A stretch of DNA of 34,343 bases from CBFIJI01 sp965662885 (GCA_965662885.1 CBFIJI010000013.1:1-34343); one strand, 5' to 3'; positions 24,939 to 34,187 are shown, counted from the stretch's first letter. Program-made: numbers and translations. Notes: generated by a model not told the origin, from the letters alone.

Positions 24939-25094
24939 ATGCATTTTTTCCGTGTCTTATTGGCTATATGTTTCCCCCCCTTATCGGTCATTGATAAAGG
25001 TTGCGGATCCATTTTGATTGTCTTTATTTTAACCTTGTGTGGTTGGGTTCCTGGAGTCATTGCAGCTTTGGTAATTTTAAATAAACCAGCTTAA
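24939..25094 (+). CDS. YqaE/Pmp3-family membrane micro-protein
   Basis: This 51-residue protein was read directly. It has two hydrophobic helices: MHFFRVLLAICFPPLSVID and, after a KGCGS turn, ILIVFILTLCGWVPGVIAAL. The FPPLSV and GWVPGVIAAL blocks are hallmarks of the YqaE/Pmp3 (UPF0057) family of small membrane proteins linked to ion and membrane stress in yeast and plants. Its bacterial role is poorly known. The stop overlaps the lipB start by one base (TAATG), and a perfect -7 element precedes it. Confidence 0.88.
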   Translation: MHFFRVLLAICFPPLSVIDKGCGSILIVFILTLCGWVPGVIAALVILNKPA

Positions 25095-25801
25095 TGGATG
25101 CTCCCAAGAACAGATCCGTTCAGCGTGCAGATTTGGGTTTGATGTCTTATAAAAGTTGTTGGGATTATCAAACAAAATTATTTGATGCTATTATTGCAGT
25201 AAAACGATCTAACCGAAATTCTTCTGTTTTTGTTCCCACTCAAAATTATTTTTTATGGGTAGAACATCCAGCTGTTTTTACCTTAGGTAAAAGCGGTGAT
25301 GAAAGTAATATACTTCTCGATCAAAAGGGTTTACAGCAAAACAATATTGAATTCTACAAAACCAATCGTGGTGGAGACATTACTTTTCATGGTCCTGGGC
25401 AAATTGTGGGTTATCCCATATTGGATTTAGACAATTTTTTTACAGACATTCATAAATACCTCCGCTTTTTGGAGGAAATGATTATCCTTACCCTTGATGA
25501 ATATGGAATTCAGGCTGAAAGGAGTAAAGGCGAAACAGGTGTTTGGCTGGATGTAGGAACGCCTTTTGCACGTAAAATTTGCGCCATGGGGGTTCGTGCA
25601 AGTCGATGGGTGACCATGCACGGTTTTGCCTTAAATGTAAATACTGACCTTACTTATTTTGATCATATCATACCCTGTGGAATTCAAGACAAAGCGGTGA
25701 CTTCACTCGCTCGTGAATTAAACAGAACGGTTACACTTACTGAGGTAAAAGAAAAGTTGAGCAGGCATTTTCTTCAACTTTTTGAAGCACAATGGGCATA
25801 A
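25094..25801 (+). CDS. lipB: Octanoyltransferase LipB
   Basis: Moves the octanoyl group from acyl carrier protein to lipoyl domains, the first step of lipoate assembly. The 235-residue protein has RGGDITFHGPGQ at 92-103, then KICAMGVRASRWVTMHGFAL with Lys161, and the catalytic Cys195 in HIIPCGI. The N-terminus may be a few residues longer than in other members. The ATG overlaps the stop of the YqaE gene, which suggests coupled translation. No lipA is visible in this window. Confidence 0.96.
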   Translation: MDAPKNRSVQRADLGLMSYKSCWDYQTKLFDAIIAVKRSNRNSSVFVPTQNYFLWVEHPAVFTLGKSGDESNILLDQKGLQQNNIEFYKTNRGGDITFHGPGQIVGYPILDLDNFFTDIHKYLRFLEEMIILTLDEYGIQAERSKGETGVWLDVGTPFARKICAMGVRASRWVTMHGFALNVNTDLTYFDHIIPCGIQDKAVTSLARELNRTVTLTEVKEKLSRHFLQLFEAQWA

Positions 25802-25902
25802 ACAAGAAACTAAACTATATAGCTGTTTTTCCTTTTTTCAAATTAAAGGCTTCAAAAATATAAAGTCACGATAGCCGCTGATCTTTTTTATTTTTTTTAT
25901 GC

Positions 25903-26241
25903 TCAAAAATTATATTTTTCATAATCGTCTAAATATTGAGAAACGGTTGATAATATTTTCATGTAGTTATCGTATCGTATTGTATTATCTTGTCGAAGTT
26001 CACTTTCAAAATGTTGTGCAAGGGTGTAATTTTTTTCCAAGCCCAACATCCCAATTTTATGATTTAATCGATGGACAACTTCCGAAGCTTCTGTATAGTC
26101 TCTTAAATCATAAAAGTTCTTAAATTCAATAAAATCTAATCTGAATTCAAGAATGATTTGCTTCATTATCTTTTTTTGCTCTTTTCGACTATCACCAAAT
26201 AATTCGATGATCATCTTTTGACTAGGGGTTTCTTCTTTCAT
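25903..26241 (-). CDS. Hpt-domain phosphotransfer protein
   Basis: A stand-alone helical protein of 112 residues. VVHRLNHKIGMLGLEK (55-70) fits the histidine phosphotransfer helix (H-x-L-[KN]-H/G), so His57 is the likely phosphorylated residue. The Lys-Gly of the classic HxLKG is replaced by Asn-His. There is no other domain, so it can only relay phosphate. Its ATG lies inside the kinase stop (ATGA, four-base overlap), so the partner is the kinase. It is the third gene of the relay cluster. Confidence 0.75.
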   Translation of the reverse strand: MKEETPSQKMIIELFGDSRKEQKKIMKQIILEFRLDFIEFKNFYDLRDYTEASEVVHRLNHKIGMLGLEKNYTLAQHFESELRQDNTIRYDNYMKILSTVSQYLDDYEKYNF

Positions 26242-27824
26242 GTTTTAATGGTAAAATAAAATGTTGTTCCTTGATTGATTTTTGAAGTGAACCAAATTTT
26301 CCCACCGTAAAAATTAACTATTTTTTTCACGATGGAGAGTCCAATTCCTTTGTTGTATTTTTTGGTATCAAGAGATTCAAAAATTTCAAATATTTTACTT
26401 TCGTGTTTTTGTTCGATCCCCATGCCATTGTCTTTTACATAAAATTCAACAACATCTTTTTTTGAAATCCCTCCTACATGTATTTGTCCCTCTTTAGTGC
26501 CAATAGCATTAATGGCATTGGTAATTAGATTTTGAAAAATTTGTTGGAATCTAGTTTTGTCTCCTTTAATTGTTGGAAGGATTCCGTCAATTTTTATTTC
26601 AATATTTTTAGGCTTATTAATAGTATCAACAATAAATTCAATTAGATTTTTGATACACACATTTTCATTGTTTGTATCTGACGTCCCTACACTTGAATAC
26701 TCTAAAATCCCTTCAATAATGGCATTCATTTTACCCACCTTTACGAGAAGCAGCTTGAGCATTTCTATTCCTTTGTCATCCAGTTGATGGCTGTGATCTT
26801 CTATGAGCCAGTTGACTAAGGTGTCCATTCCACTTAGCGGTGATTTTAAATCATGAGAAACCACATGGGCATAATCATTTAAATCATTATTTTTTTGTTC
26901 TAAACTTTCAATGAGTTGGCTGTGCTGTTTTTCGAGCTCAATTTGATGAGAAATATCTTCAATAAAGATAATCTGATAGCGTGTCTGTTGTTGCTGATCT
27001 TTTACCGTGGTCACATTGGATCGTCCCCAAAAAATGGATTTGTCTTTTCGGATATAACGTTTATTTATAGAAAAATCATTGCTTTTGTCTACAATGATTT
27101 CGTTCGTTTTTTTGATAAATGAATAATAATCTTGTTGATGGAAAATATCTTTAAAATTTATAGCCATTAACTCTTTCTTTGAATACCCAAGTAGGTTTTC
27201 AATGGCGGTATTCGACTGAATTATTTTACCTGATTTCGTTAGAACAATCCCCAGTTTAGAATTCTTAAAAATAATTTCTAACTGCTGTTGTTGCTCATTG
27301 ATTTTTTGTTCATTTTTAATTTCTTGTGTAATATCCCTAAACATTCCTTGAAAAGCGATGGGGCTATTGTCCTTATCTTTAATCACATTAATTTTCACTT
27401 CAACATTTCGTATTCCCTTAACAGTATTTAACCTGATATTAAACTTGGTATATGTTTCTTTTCTCAGAAGCTTTTTAATATTTCTGAACGTTTTTAAACG
27501 ACTACCTTTTTGAATAAGGTTGAGTATATTGGTCGTATGATTTTTGGAATCCCATCCCAATAAATCTTTTGAGGTCTTATTCATTTTAAGTACCGAGCCA
27601 TCTATTTTTGTTAACACGTATCCATCAAGCAGTTTATTGTAGAGTCCGTCCAGTTCAGAAAAAGTTTTGTTTATGGTTGAGAGTAAAACAGCATTTTCAT
27701 TTTTTAACTGATCCGAGATAAAGTAAATTTCTCTTGATTCTTTTTTGAGATTTCTTTCTGTCTTGATTTTAACCTCTTTTGTTGATGATGTGACTCCGTT
27801 GTGTAGAGGTATTTTTTTAAGCAT
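26238..27824 (-). CDS. Soluble PAS-domain sensor histidine kinase
   Basis: The 528-residue protein has no membrane segment, so it senses internally. There are two PAS domains, about 60-165 and 185-295, each followed by a PAC-type strand (DITQEI, EDISHQI) and a Gln-rich linker between them. The kinase core has the H box VVSHDLKSPLSG with His324, the N box QNLITNAINAIG, the G1 box DNGMGI and the G2 box KGIGLSIVKKIV. The Hpt gene follows with a four-base overlap, and a receiver-only gene precedes 193 bases upstream. The kinase itself has no receiver or output domain. The ligand is unknown. Confidence 0.93.
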   Translation of the reverse strand: MLKKIPLHNGVTSSTKEVKIKTERNLKKESREIYFISDQLKNENAVLLSTINKTFSELDGLYNKLLDGYVLTKIDGSVLKMNKTSKDLLGWDSKNHTTNILNLIQKGSRLKTFRNIKKLLRKETYTKFNIRLNTVKGIRNVEVKINVIKDKDNSPIAFQGMFRDITQEIKNEQKINEQQQQLEIIFKNSKLGIVLTKSGKIIQSNTAIENLLGYSKKELMAINFKDIFHQQDYYSFIKKTNEIIVDKSNDFSINKRYIRKDKSIFWGRSNVTTVKDQQQQTRYQIIFIEDISHQIELEKQHSQLIESLEQKNNDLNDYAHVVSHDLKSPLSGMDTLVNWLIEDHSHQLDDKGIEMLKLLLVKVGKMNAIIEGILEYSSVGTSDTNNENVCIKNLIEFIVDTINKPKNIEIKIDGILPTIKGDKTRFQQIFQNLITNAINAIGTKEGQIHVGGISKKDVVEFYVKDNGMGIEQKHESKIFEIFESLDTKKYNKGIGLSIVKKIVNFYGGKIWFTSKINQGTTFYFTIKT

Positions 27825-28017
27825 GATTTGAAGTACTATAGATTATGTTGAATTGATTTATAGAAAAGGGGACTAAATTTCTTCTAAGTATTTTATAAAT
27901 TAGTTGAAGTAATAGCTGTTTTATCCCTGTATGGCCAAAGCTGAACAGCCTAAAATTGTTACTCCTTTAAAAGTATATTTTTCTGTTTAGTAGGATAATA
28001 AGGATTAATTACTGGAT

Positions 28018-28449
28018 TCATTCTCGATAAAGTTCATTGATTAACCAATATTGGATGACTGTATTTAATTGCGCTTTAAATTCTTTATAGTGCATTGGTT
28101 TGGTGATATAGCCAGCTGTTCCAATTTTATAAGCATCTTTGACATCTTTAATATTTTTTGAAGAGGTTAAGATCATCACAGGAATTTCTTTAAAACTGTT
28201 GTTTTTTTTAAAGATGCTTAAAAACTCAAGCCCATTCATTCGAGGCATATTTAAATCTAAAAAAATGACACTTATTTCTCTTTTTTTATCTTGAAGAATT
28301 GAAAGTGCCTCTTCTCCATTTTTTGCAATGATTAAACTGTAGGTAGCTCTTGATTTTAGCGTTCCTTCAAAAAGTTCTTTGATAACTCTTTGAAACTTAA
28401 GTGTCTCAATTAAGTTGTCTTCAATAAGAAGAATACATAAGGAATTCAT
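28018..28449 (-). CDS. Receiver-only response regulator
   Basis: The 143-residue protein is a CheY-like single receiver domain. Acidic pocket Glu10-Asp11, phosphoacceptor Asp65 in IFLDLNMPRMNG, Thr95 in ILTSS and Lys117 in TKPMH are all present. There is no DNA-binding or enzymatic output domain after it. It is upstream of the PAS kinase and Hpt genes on the same strand, so it is a likely shuttle in a phosphorelay or a protein-binding regulator. A 12-base direct repeat spans its start. Confidence 0.92.
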   Translation of the reverse strand: MNSLCILLIEDNLIETLKFQRVIKELFEGTLKSRATYSLIIAKNGEEALSILQDKKREISVIFLDLNMPRMNGLEFLSIFKKNNSFKEIPVMILTSSKNIKDVKDAYKIGTAGYITKPMHYKEFKAQLNTVIQYWLINELYRE

Positions 28450-28479
28450 TGTTTGGGGTAATTCAGAATTGTTTGGGGT
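28448..28479. repeat. 12-base direct repeat at the response-regulator start
   Basis: ATTGTTTGGGGT occurs at 28448-28459 and 28468-28479, 20 bases apart (two helical turns). On the minus strand this is ACCCCAAACAAT twice, the second copy running into the ATG. It could be a paired operator or a small duplication. Confidence 0.7.
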
Positions 28480-28634
28480 TAGTAGTAGTTATTTAAAATT
28501 TAAGTTCATTTTACATACTTCCGTATATTCATCGCAATATACAAAATATTTGTTATTCAAAAAGAATTGAAAAAACAAACACCGACTCCAATTTCCCCAA
28601 TAAAGAGATGATATTAGAAAGTTCCTGAAAATTT

Positions 28635-31100
28635 CTAGAGCAAGATTTGATAGACTATTAAACCATTTTCTTCCGATTGAACGACCATTTCTAAAGCAGC
28701 GTCATCATCTGCATTAGTGATGTCAATTGGACCTTGACCATATACAGGAAAACCATTCACTGCCGTACCATTGCTGTAGAATAAAAAGACTTTTTTGGCA
28801 TCGGTATCTGTCGTTGAAACCAAAATGGTATTATTGATATAAAAGATTTTTGGCCGAGTATAATTTCCGAAAGGAAGGTTTATAGGAATCCCCTTAATGG
28901 TTAAAACATTATCTGATAAGGTCACCAAAGTTTTGCTTGTCATGTCAATATAATGATTTTCATCAAGGGTTTTGGGGGTGCGTGTAATATTCCCTTTGGT
29001 ATCAATCTGAACCAAATTACCATAAGTATCTGTAGTACTGAATTTATTAAGATAACTGAACACAGCGTTATCGCTAAAATTGATTTTCTCATTGAGTCGA
29101 ATACGGTCTTTACCCGTTCTACTGATTATGCGAATATTGCCATCGCTTTGTTGCATTAGAATAAAATCTTTTGATGCCAAACGGAAATGTTTTGGAGGTC
29201 GTGTTAAAGGGTATTGAAGTTTATTTAATTTAAAACCTGACACTCTTTTTCCACGACGATTATACATACTTAATGATTTACCATTGGCAAGTAAAAAGCG
29301 ATAATCTCGTGAATGGTCATAATCAAAAACAGCCAAAGGTTGAATTGGGAGTTCATCGGAAACTTTGATATCAAAAGGGGGGACAGTTTTACCATTTCTA
29401 TCCAAAATCATAAAGCGGTTTGCTGTCCTAAAGGCCATTTGCACACGACCATTTTTATATAAATCAACCTGTTTGATTGGGCCGATAATTTTCCCTGAAA
29501 GTTTCTTTTTCCAAAATAAAGTTCCTGTATTTGAAAACAAGTAAAGGGTGTTGTTAGCGTCTTGAACTGCAATATCCATCGTTTTACTTCGATGATTTTT
29601 CAACCATTGTGGACTTGAAATAAGAGCTGCATCAAGTGTAAAGTTATATTGGTTTAGTGGTGTGTTTGAAGTTTGGTTGGGATTTTTTTGTTGGAGGGTA
29701 AAACGGAATTGTACCACATTATTTTCAGCAACGGCTTGAAGTGCAATGAGTGGATATTGATCAGCGATGATTAAATCCCATTGCTCATCCGAAAAGTTTT
29801 TATTTAAACCTTGCCAATGTTCTTTTAAGTTAGAGGAATGACCCATCCAAAGAAATGTTGCATTATCAGCCAAACTCTCTTTAAGCATCGAGTAGTTGGT
29901 ATCTGTTGCTAGATTGTTTTTGTCTTTAAAACTACTAATAATAAGTTGCATGATTTTTTCATCCTCGCCATAAACCAAAAAATCATTAATTAACATCATC
30001 CATTGCGGATTAACAGATGTTCCAAAAGCCTCTAAAAAAAGACGCATCTCTTTAGGGAGGACTCCACTATAATAGGAGACATCCCGATATTTTTTTTCAT
30101 TGACCCTTTGAATCAATTCCTTTGAAAGGGGATTGTTGTTGTTCAAATGAAAGAAAACGGCTTTTGAGGTTTCCTGGGTCATCCACCCAATTTCATCTAC
30201 ACTATTAAAAAGACTAAAATCAATAGTGTTTAGGGGGATGTTTTGTTGTCTGCTATAATTTTTAAAATTATTTTCTAAAACCTCCATGTTGGAAACAGAA
30301 AGTGCCAAAAAACTCTGAAAAGATTGCGGAACTAGATCTAAGAGATTGAATGACTTCGATTCTTGTGCATGGATTAAAGACAATTCATCAGGAAGTGAGT
30401 CATTAATAAAAGTAACACCATCCATAGTAAAGGGGTCTTTCTTGGTATTAAAATCATAAGCCGTCCAAGATTTGCCCATTTTTGGAAATAGAGGGGTTTC
30501 AGGAAAAATACTTTGAATAAATTCACCACCAAGCTTATGAAACATAAGGTTCATAGGAGCATCAGCATCATTATTTTCCGCAAGTTTAAAAAAAGTAGGG
30601 TCTTGTTGTCCTTGAGTTTCTTTTTGATGGTTTCGAATACTATTTTCCAAGATCAATTGTGTATCGGTAACATAGTGGATATCTTGAAATTGGCTTTGAA
30701 ATAAAAACGCACTTCCTATTCGCTTCTTTTCAATGGTAAACCCATTATAAGTTACGGTATGGGTTGGTTTTTTAATTAGACTGTCATTTTCATTCTTTCT
30801 GTAGATTAACGAAATTGCGATGTCTGATTTACCGATAGAAGAGAAACAGTACAAAGCAGGACTACTTATTTTCTCTGGTGTGATTGCTTTAATTCGGGAG
30901 CTAATTGCTGGTTGAATCCCTTCAAGTTTAGAAAGCAAAGCCTGATTGTTTAAAGCATTTTCTATGATATTAAAATCATTAACTTGAACAACCGCAAACG
31001 TATTTTGAGGAACAAAGTCATAAAGATTTTTCTGATCAGTCTTTTGTTGGTCACAAGAGAAATGAAGTAAAATCACAGCAACAAAGAGGAGTTTTTTCAT
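28635..31100 (-). CDS. Large lipoprotein with propeller-like C-terminal half
   Basis: The 821-residue protein begins with a lipoprotein signal, MKKLLFVAVILLHFSC (Cys16). The N-terminal half (about 25-480) looks like a DUF3352-type surface or periplasmic domain, with FVPQNTFAVVQVND and similar paired strands. The C-terminal half (about 490-821) has repeated short strand groups such as RFMILDRNGKTV, SLSMYNRRGKRV and NIRIISRTGKDR, then VFLFYSNGTAVNGFPVYGQG. This is the pattern of beta-propeller blades. The function is unknown. It follows rnhB on the same strand, 99 bases apart. The domain reading is mine; the overall family is not firmly placed. Confidence 0.65.
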   Translation of the reverse strand: MKKLLFVAVILLHFSCDQQKTDQKNLYDFVPQNTFAVVQVNDFNIIENALNNQALLSKLEGIQPAISSRIKAITPEKISSPALYCFSSIGKSDIAISLIYRKNENDSLIKKPTHTVTYNGFTIEKKRIGSAFLFQSQFQDIHYVTDTQLILENSIRNHQKETQGQQDPTFFKLAENNDADAPMNLMFHKLGGEFIQSIFPETPLFPKMGKSWTAYDFNTKKDPFTMDGVTFINDSLPDELSLIHAQESKSFNLLDLVPQSFQSFLALSVSNMEVLENNFKNYSRQQNIPLNTIDFSLFNSVDEIGWMTQETSKAVFFHLNNNNPLSKELIQRVNEKKYRDVSYYSGVLPKEMRLFLEAFGTSVNPQWMMLINDFLVYGEDEKIMQLIISSFKDKNNLATDTNYSMLKESLADNATFLWMGHSSNLKEHWQGLNKNFSDEQWDLIIADQYPLIALQAVAENNVVQFRFTLQQKNPNQTSNTPLNQYNFTLDAALISSPQWLKNHRSKTMDIAVQDANNTLYLFSNTGTLFWKKKLSGKIIGPIKQVDLYKNGRVQMAFRTANRFMILDRNGKTVPPFDIKVSDELPIQPLAVFDYDHSRDYRFLLANGKSLSMYNRRGKRVSGFKLNKLQYPLTRPPKHFRLASKDFILMQQSDGNIRIISRTGKDRIRLNEKINFSDNAVFSYLNKFSTTDTYGNLVQIDTKGNITRTPKTLDENHYIDMTSKTLVTLSDNVLTIKGIPINLPFGNYTRPKIFYINNTILVSTTDTDAKKVFLFYSNGTAVNGFPVYGQGPIDITNADDDAALEMVVQSEENGLIVYQILL

Positions 31101-31199
31101 ATTGTCATCAAAATTAATAAACTCTTATTTTTTAGCGTCATAGAATCCCAATCAAATCCCAATTATTATCTAAACAAGGTGTTCAAAATCACCTTTTAT

Positions 31200-31805
31200 C
31201 TACGATTTTAAATTTAACAATAATTGTTTCGGTAATAATTGAAAAGATTTTCTATGATGTGGGGTACTCCCAAATTCACTAATGGCTGACCGGTGAAATG
31301 GGGTGGGATAGCCTTTATTTTTATTCCATCCATATTCTGGGAATTCCTCATGGAGTTGTAACATATAATCATCACGGTAGGTTTTTGCAAGAATAGATGC
31401 TGCTGCAATATTTCTGAATTTACTATCACCTTTAATAATGCATTGATGAGAGATATTTTGAAAATCTTTAAAACGATTGCCGTCAACAAGAATGTGATTT
31501 GGGGTAATGGCTAACTTAGATAAGGCTAAATGCATTGCTTTGATGGAGGCGTTTAAAATATTGATTTGATCAATTTCTTCTTGATAAACATGAGCAACTG
31601 CATAGGCAAGGGCTTGTTTTTCAATCTTTGGACGAAGCTGGTAGCGTTGCTTTTCAGTGAGTTGTTTAGAGTCATTGAGTAAGGAACAAGAAAAAGAAGC
31701 AGGAAGAATCACAGCGGCAGCAGTAACTGGTCCTGAAAGACATCCACGTCCAGCTTCATCTGTTCCCGCTTCCATTCCTTTTTTGAGTTGATGTTTCAAT
31801 TGCAT
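31200..31805 (-). CDS. rnhB: Ribonuclease HII
   Basis: Cuts RNA strands, including single ribonucleotides, in RNA-DNA hybrids. The 201-residue protein has GTDEAGRG with Asp16 and Glu17, VDGNRF with Asp108, and AAASILAKTYRD with Asp145, giving the DEDD active site. The length is typical of rnhB. Its start is divergent from the porin gene, 84 bases away, and the large lipoprotein gene follows it. Confidence 0.96.
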   Translation of the reverse strand: MQLKHQLKKGMEAGTDEAGRGCLSGPVTAAAVILPASFSCSLLNDSKQLTEKQRYQLRPKIEKQALAYAVAHVYQEEIDQINILNASIKAMHLALSKLAITPNHILVDGNRFKDFQNISHQCIIKGDSKFRNIAAASILAKTYRDDYMLQLHEEFPEYGWNKNKGYPTPFHRSAISEFGSTPHHRKSFQLLPKQLLLNLKS

Positions 31806-31889
31806 GAAGGTTATTGCCTTTGAACTTTAACTTTTACATTACTAAAATACTTACAATTATTCTAACTTCGCAACTTAAAATATAAACCT

Positions 31890-34187
31890 ATGTTTCGCAT
31901 TTCAATGGTATTCTTTTTTATAATTAGTTTTATGATATCAAGACCGTTGCATTGGGCGAATAAAAAAGCGGACATAGAACAGCTTAGGTTAAATAAAACA
32001 GTTGACACCTTACCAAAACTTGTAGATTCATTAACTAAGGTTTTAGATACTTTACCCAAAGTTTTAGACACCTTACCTAAAATGAATGACACGCTTACAA
32101 AGGTGGCTGATTCTATCCCTAAAATTTTAGACAGCCTCCCAAAAGCAGGAGACAGTATTCCAAAAGCAAAAGAGGAATTGATTCAATTCAAAGGCAAACG
32201 AAAGCCAACTCCTGCCAAGACAAAGAAAAAAAAGAAACCACTACCTTATATCAAACCCATGGATTCTGTAACCATACGTGATTACAGAATCATGTATATG
32301 GATGAAAGTGAAACTTTTGTGGATACAAGCCTGACCATCCAAAAAGAATACCGTTTTAATTTCCTTAAAAAAGACGCATTTGAACTCATGTCGTTTGCCA
32401 ATATGGGCGAGAATTATAACAAATTAGGGTATGATTTTACAGAGGGACTATTGCCAGAACTCGGTGCGAGGGCGACACATTATGGTTATTTTGAAAAAGA
32501 GGATATTCAATACTTTGATGTCCCTTCCCCTTTAACAGAACTTTTTTTTAAAACAACGTTTGAGCAAGGGCATCATTTAGATGCATTGATTACAATCAAT
32601 ACTTCCCCAAGATTTAACATGGCATTTGCTTATCGCGGCTTTCGATCTTTAGGAAAGTATTTATCCTCAAAAACAATGGCAAGTCAACTGCGTTTTAGCG
32701 CACAACATGAGTCTTACAACAAACGCTATCGGTTGCGCTTTCATTTTGCCTCTCAGTCACTCAACAGGCAAGTCAATGGAGGCTTAACCAATTCAAGTAC
32801 TTATTTTTTTGAAGAAGCACCTAATTATTTACAAACCGATGAAAATGGGGATGCTGTACTTGATGAAAATGGGGAGGAAATCTATGAGTTTTATGACGGT
32901 TTTCTAGATCGATCGCGATTAGCAACTCAAATTAAAGGGGAGAATGAACTCAATGGGAAACGCTATTTTATTGAGCAGCACTACAGAATAGGACGTAAAG
33001 TGATGGACTCCACAACCACCATATATAAAATTAAGCTAGGTCATCGTTTTAATTACGAAACCAAATATTATAATTTCAGCCAAGACTCCGCCGACGATTT
33101 TTTTCTTGAGAATTATGAGGTAACGCCCATTTCCGATCGTTCTCAAGTACAATCGATGGAAAATACATTCTTTTTGAATTACCAAACCCGACTATTGGGT
33201 GAATTACGATTTAATTTACATACTTATTTTTGGGATTATTTTTTTGAAGATGAGGAGTATGATGCTGACCCTGTTTTAAGTAACGGGATAAAAACGAATC
33301 AATTTGCACTAGCTGCAAGCTGGAAGAAAGTCTTAGCAAAATTCAATTTGGAAGCGTCTGCCTATAAATCTTTAAAATCAGATTTCTCATCCGATCAACT
33401 GACCTTGGGAATTGCCCGTGATTTTTCAGAGAACACATATTTAAGTTTGCATTACCAATACAAGTCACAGCCCACAAATTTTAATTTCCAATTATATAAA
33501 AGTGATTATATCAATTACAATTGGGAAAATACCACATTTAAAAATCAAAAGTTTTCCACCCTTTCATTACAGTTAGGACATAAAAAATGGGCCACAATTG
33601 CTGCCCAATGGTCACAAATAAACAATTACGCCTATTTTAGAAACTTGACTCCCTTGGAATCCCTCAACGAAGAACTACTTTCAAGACCCGATCAAGCCCA
33701 AAACCAGATAGAATATTTTAAATTACAATTGCGCCAGAATCTTTCCTTTGGAAAATTCGCTTTGGTCAACACAGTTCAATACCAAAAGGTGCAACAAGAT
33801 ACATCTATAGAAAGTAGTAATAGTTTTACCCCCAGTATTTTAAATGTCCCTGAATTTATCACGCGAAACACCTTGATGTTTTCCTCTCATGTATTCAAAA
33901 AGGCGATGTATATACAAACAGGACTCACCTTTAATTTCTTTACTGATTATTACGCTGACCGCTACAACCCATTAATCGGAGAGTTTGTCACGCAAAACAC
34001 AACTAAAATCGGAGAGTATCCTCGACTTGACTTTTTCGTAAATGCTAAAATTCAGCAAACAAGGGTCTTTTTCAAGTTAGAACATCTAAACAGTCATCGT
34101 ACGGGTTATGATTACTTCTCGGCACCTTTTACGCCGTATAGGGATTCGATTGTTCGCTTTGGATTGGTCTGGAATTTTTTCCAATAA
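31890..34187 (+). CDS. Putative porin (outer membrane beta-barrel) with heptad-repeat N-terminus
   Basis: The 765-residue protein matches the putative porin family of Flavobacteriia. After an N-terminal hydrophobic signal (about 1-17) come eight heptads (39-94) of the type D-[ST]-[LI]-[PT]-K-x-x. A Lys/Pro-rich stretch (100-118) and a long barrel region (150-765) rich in alternating aromatic strands follow, ending in SIVRFGLVWNFFQ, a typical barrel C-terminus with terminal aromatics. The heptads may cross or contact the periplasm. The gene stands alone, divergent from rnhB. The substrate is unknown. The barrel assignment is strong; the repeat is described separately. Confidence 0.8.
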   Translation: MFRISMVFFFIISFMISRPLHWANKKADIEQLRLNKTVDTLPKLVDSLTKVLDTLPKVLDTLPKMNDTLTKVADSIPKILDSLPKAGDSIPKAKEELIQFKGKRKPTPAKTKKKKKPLPYIKPMDSVTIRDYRIMYMDESETFVDTSLTIQKEYRFNFLKKDAFELMSFANMGENYNKLGYDFTEGLLPELGARATHYGYFEKEDIQYFDVPSPLTELFFKTTFEQGHHLDALITINTSPRFNMAFAYRGFRSLGKYLSSKTMASQLRFSAQHESYNKRYRLRFHFASQSLNRQVNGGLTNSSTYFFEEAPNYLQTDENGDAVLDENGEEIYEFYDGFLDRSRLATQIKGENELNGKRYFIEQHYRIGRKVMDSTTTIYKIKLGHRFNYETKYYNFSQDSADDFFLENYEVTPISDRSQVQSMENTFFLNYQTRLLGELRFNLHTYFWDYFFEDEEYDADPVLSNGIKTNQFALAASWKKVLAKFNLEASAYKSLKSDFSSDQLTLGIARDFSENTYLSLHYQYKSQPTNFNFQLYKSDYINYNWENTTFKNQKFSTLSLQLGHKKWATIAAQWSQINNYAYFRNLTPLESLNEELLSRPDQAQNQIEYFKLQLRQNLSFGKFALVNTVQYQKVQQDTSIESSNSFTPSILNVPEFITRNTLMFSSHVFKKAMYIQTGLTFNFFTDYYADRYNPLIGEFVTQNTTKIGEYPRLDFFVNAKIQQTRVFFKLEHLNSHRTGYDYFSAPFTPYRDSIVRFGLVWNFFQ
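32004..32171 (+). repeat. Eight 21-base tandem repeats coding a heptad array
   Basis: Eight imperfect 21-base units encode consecutive heptads of the form DTLPKLV, DSLTKVL, DTLPKVL and so on, residues 39-94 of the porin. The DNA units diverge from each other, while the D, S/T, L/I and K positions are kept. Confidence 0.9.

Noticed and set aside
31109..31116. TAATTTTG on minus as promoter of the large lipoprotein.
   Set aside because: It is only 9 bases from the ATG and has no -33 element; co-transcription with rnhB is as likely.
31862..32092. Minus-strand frame of 76 codons across the porin repeat.
   Set aside because: It is an antisense shadow of the heptad repeat and has no start signal or family.
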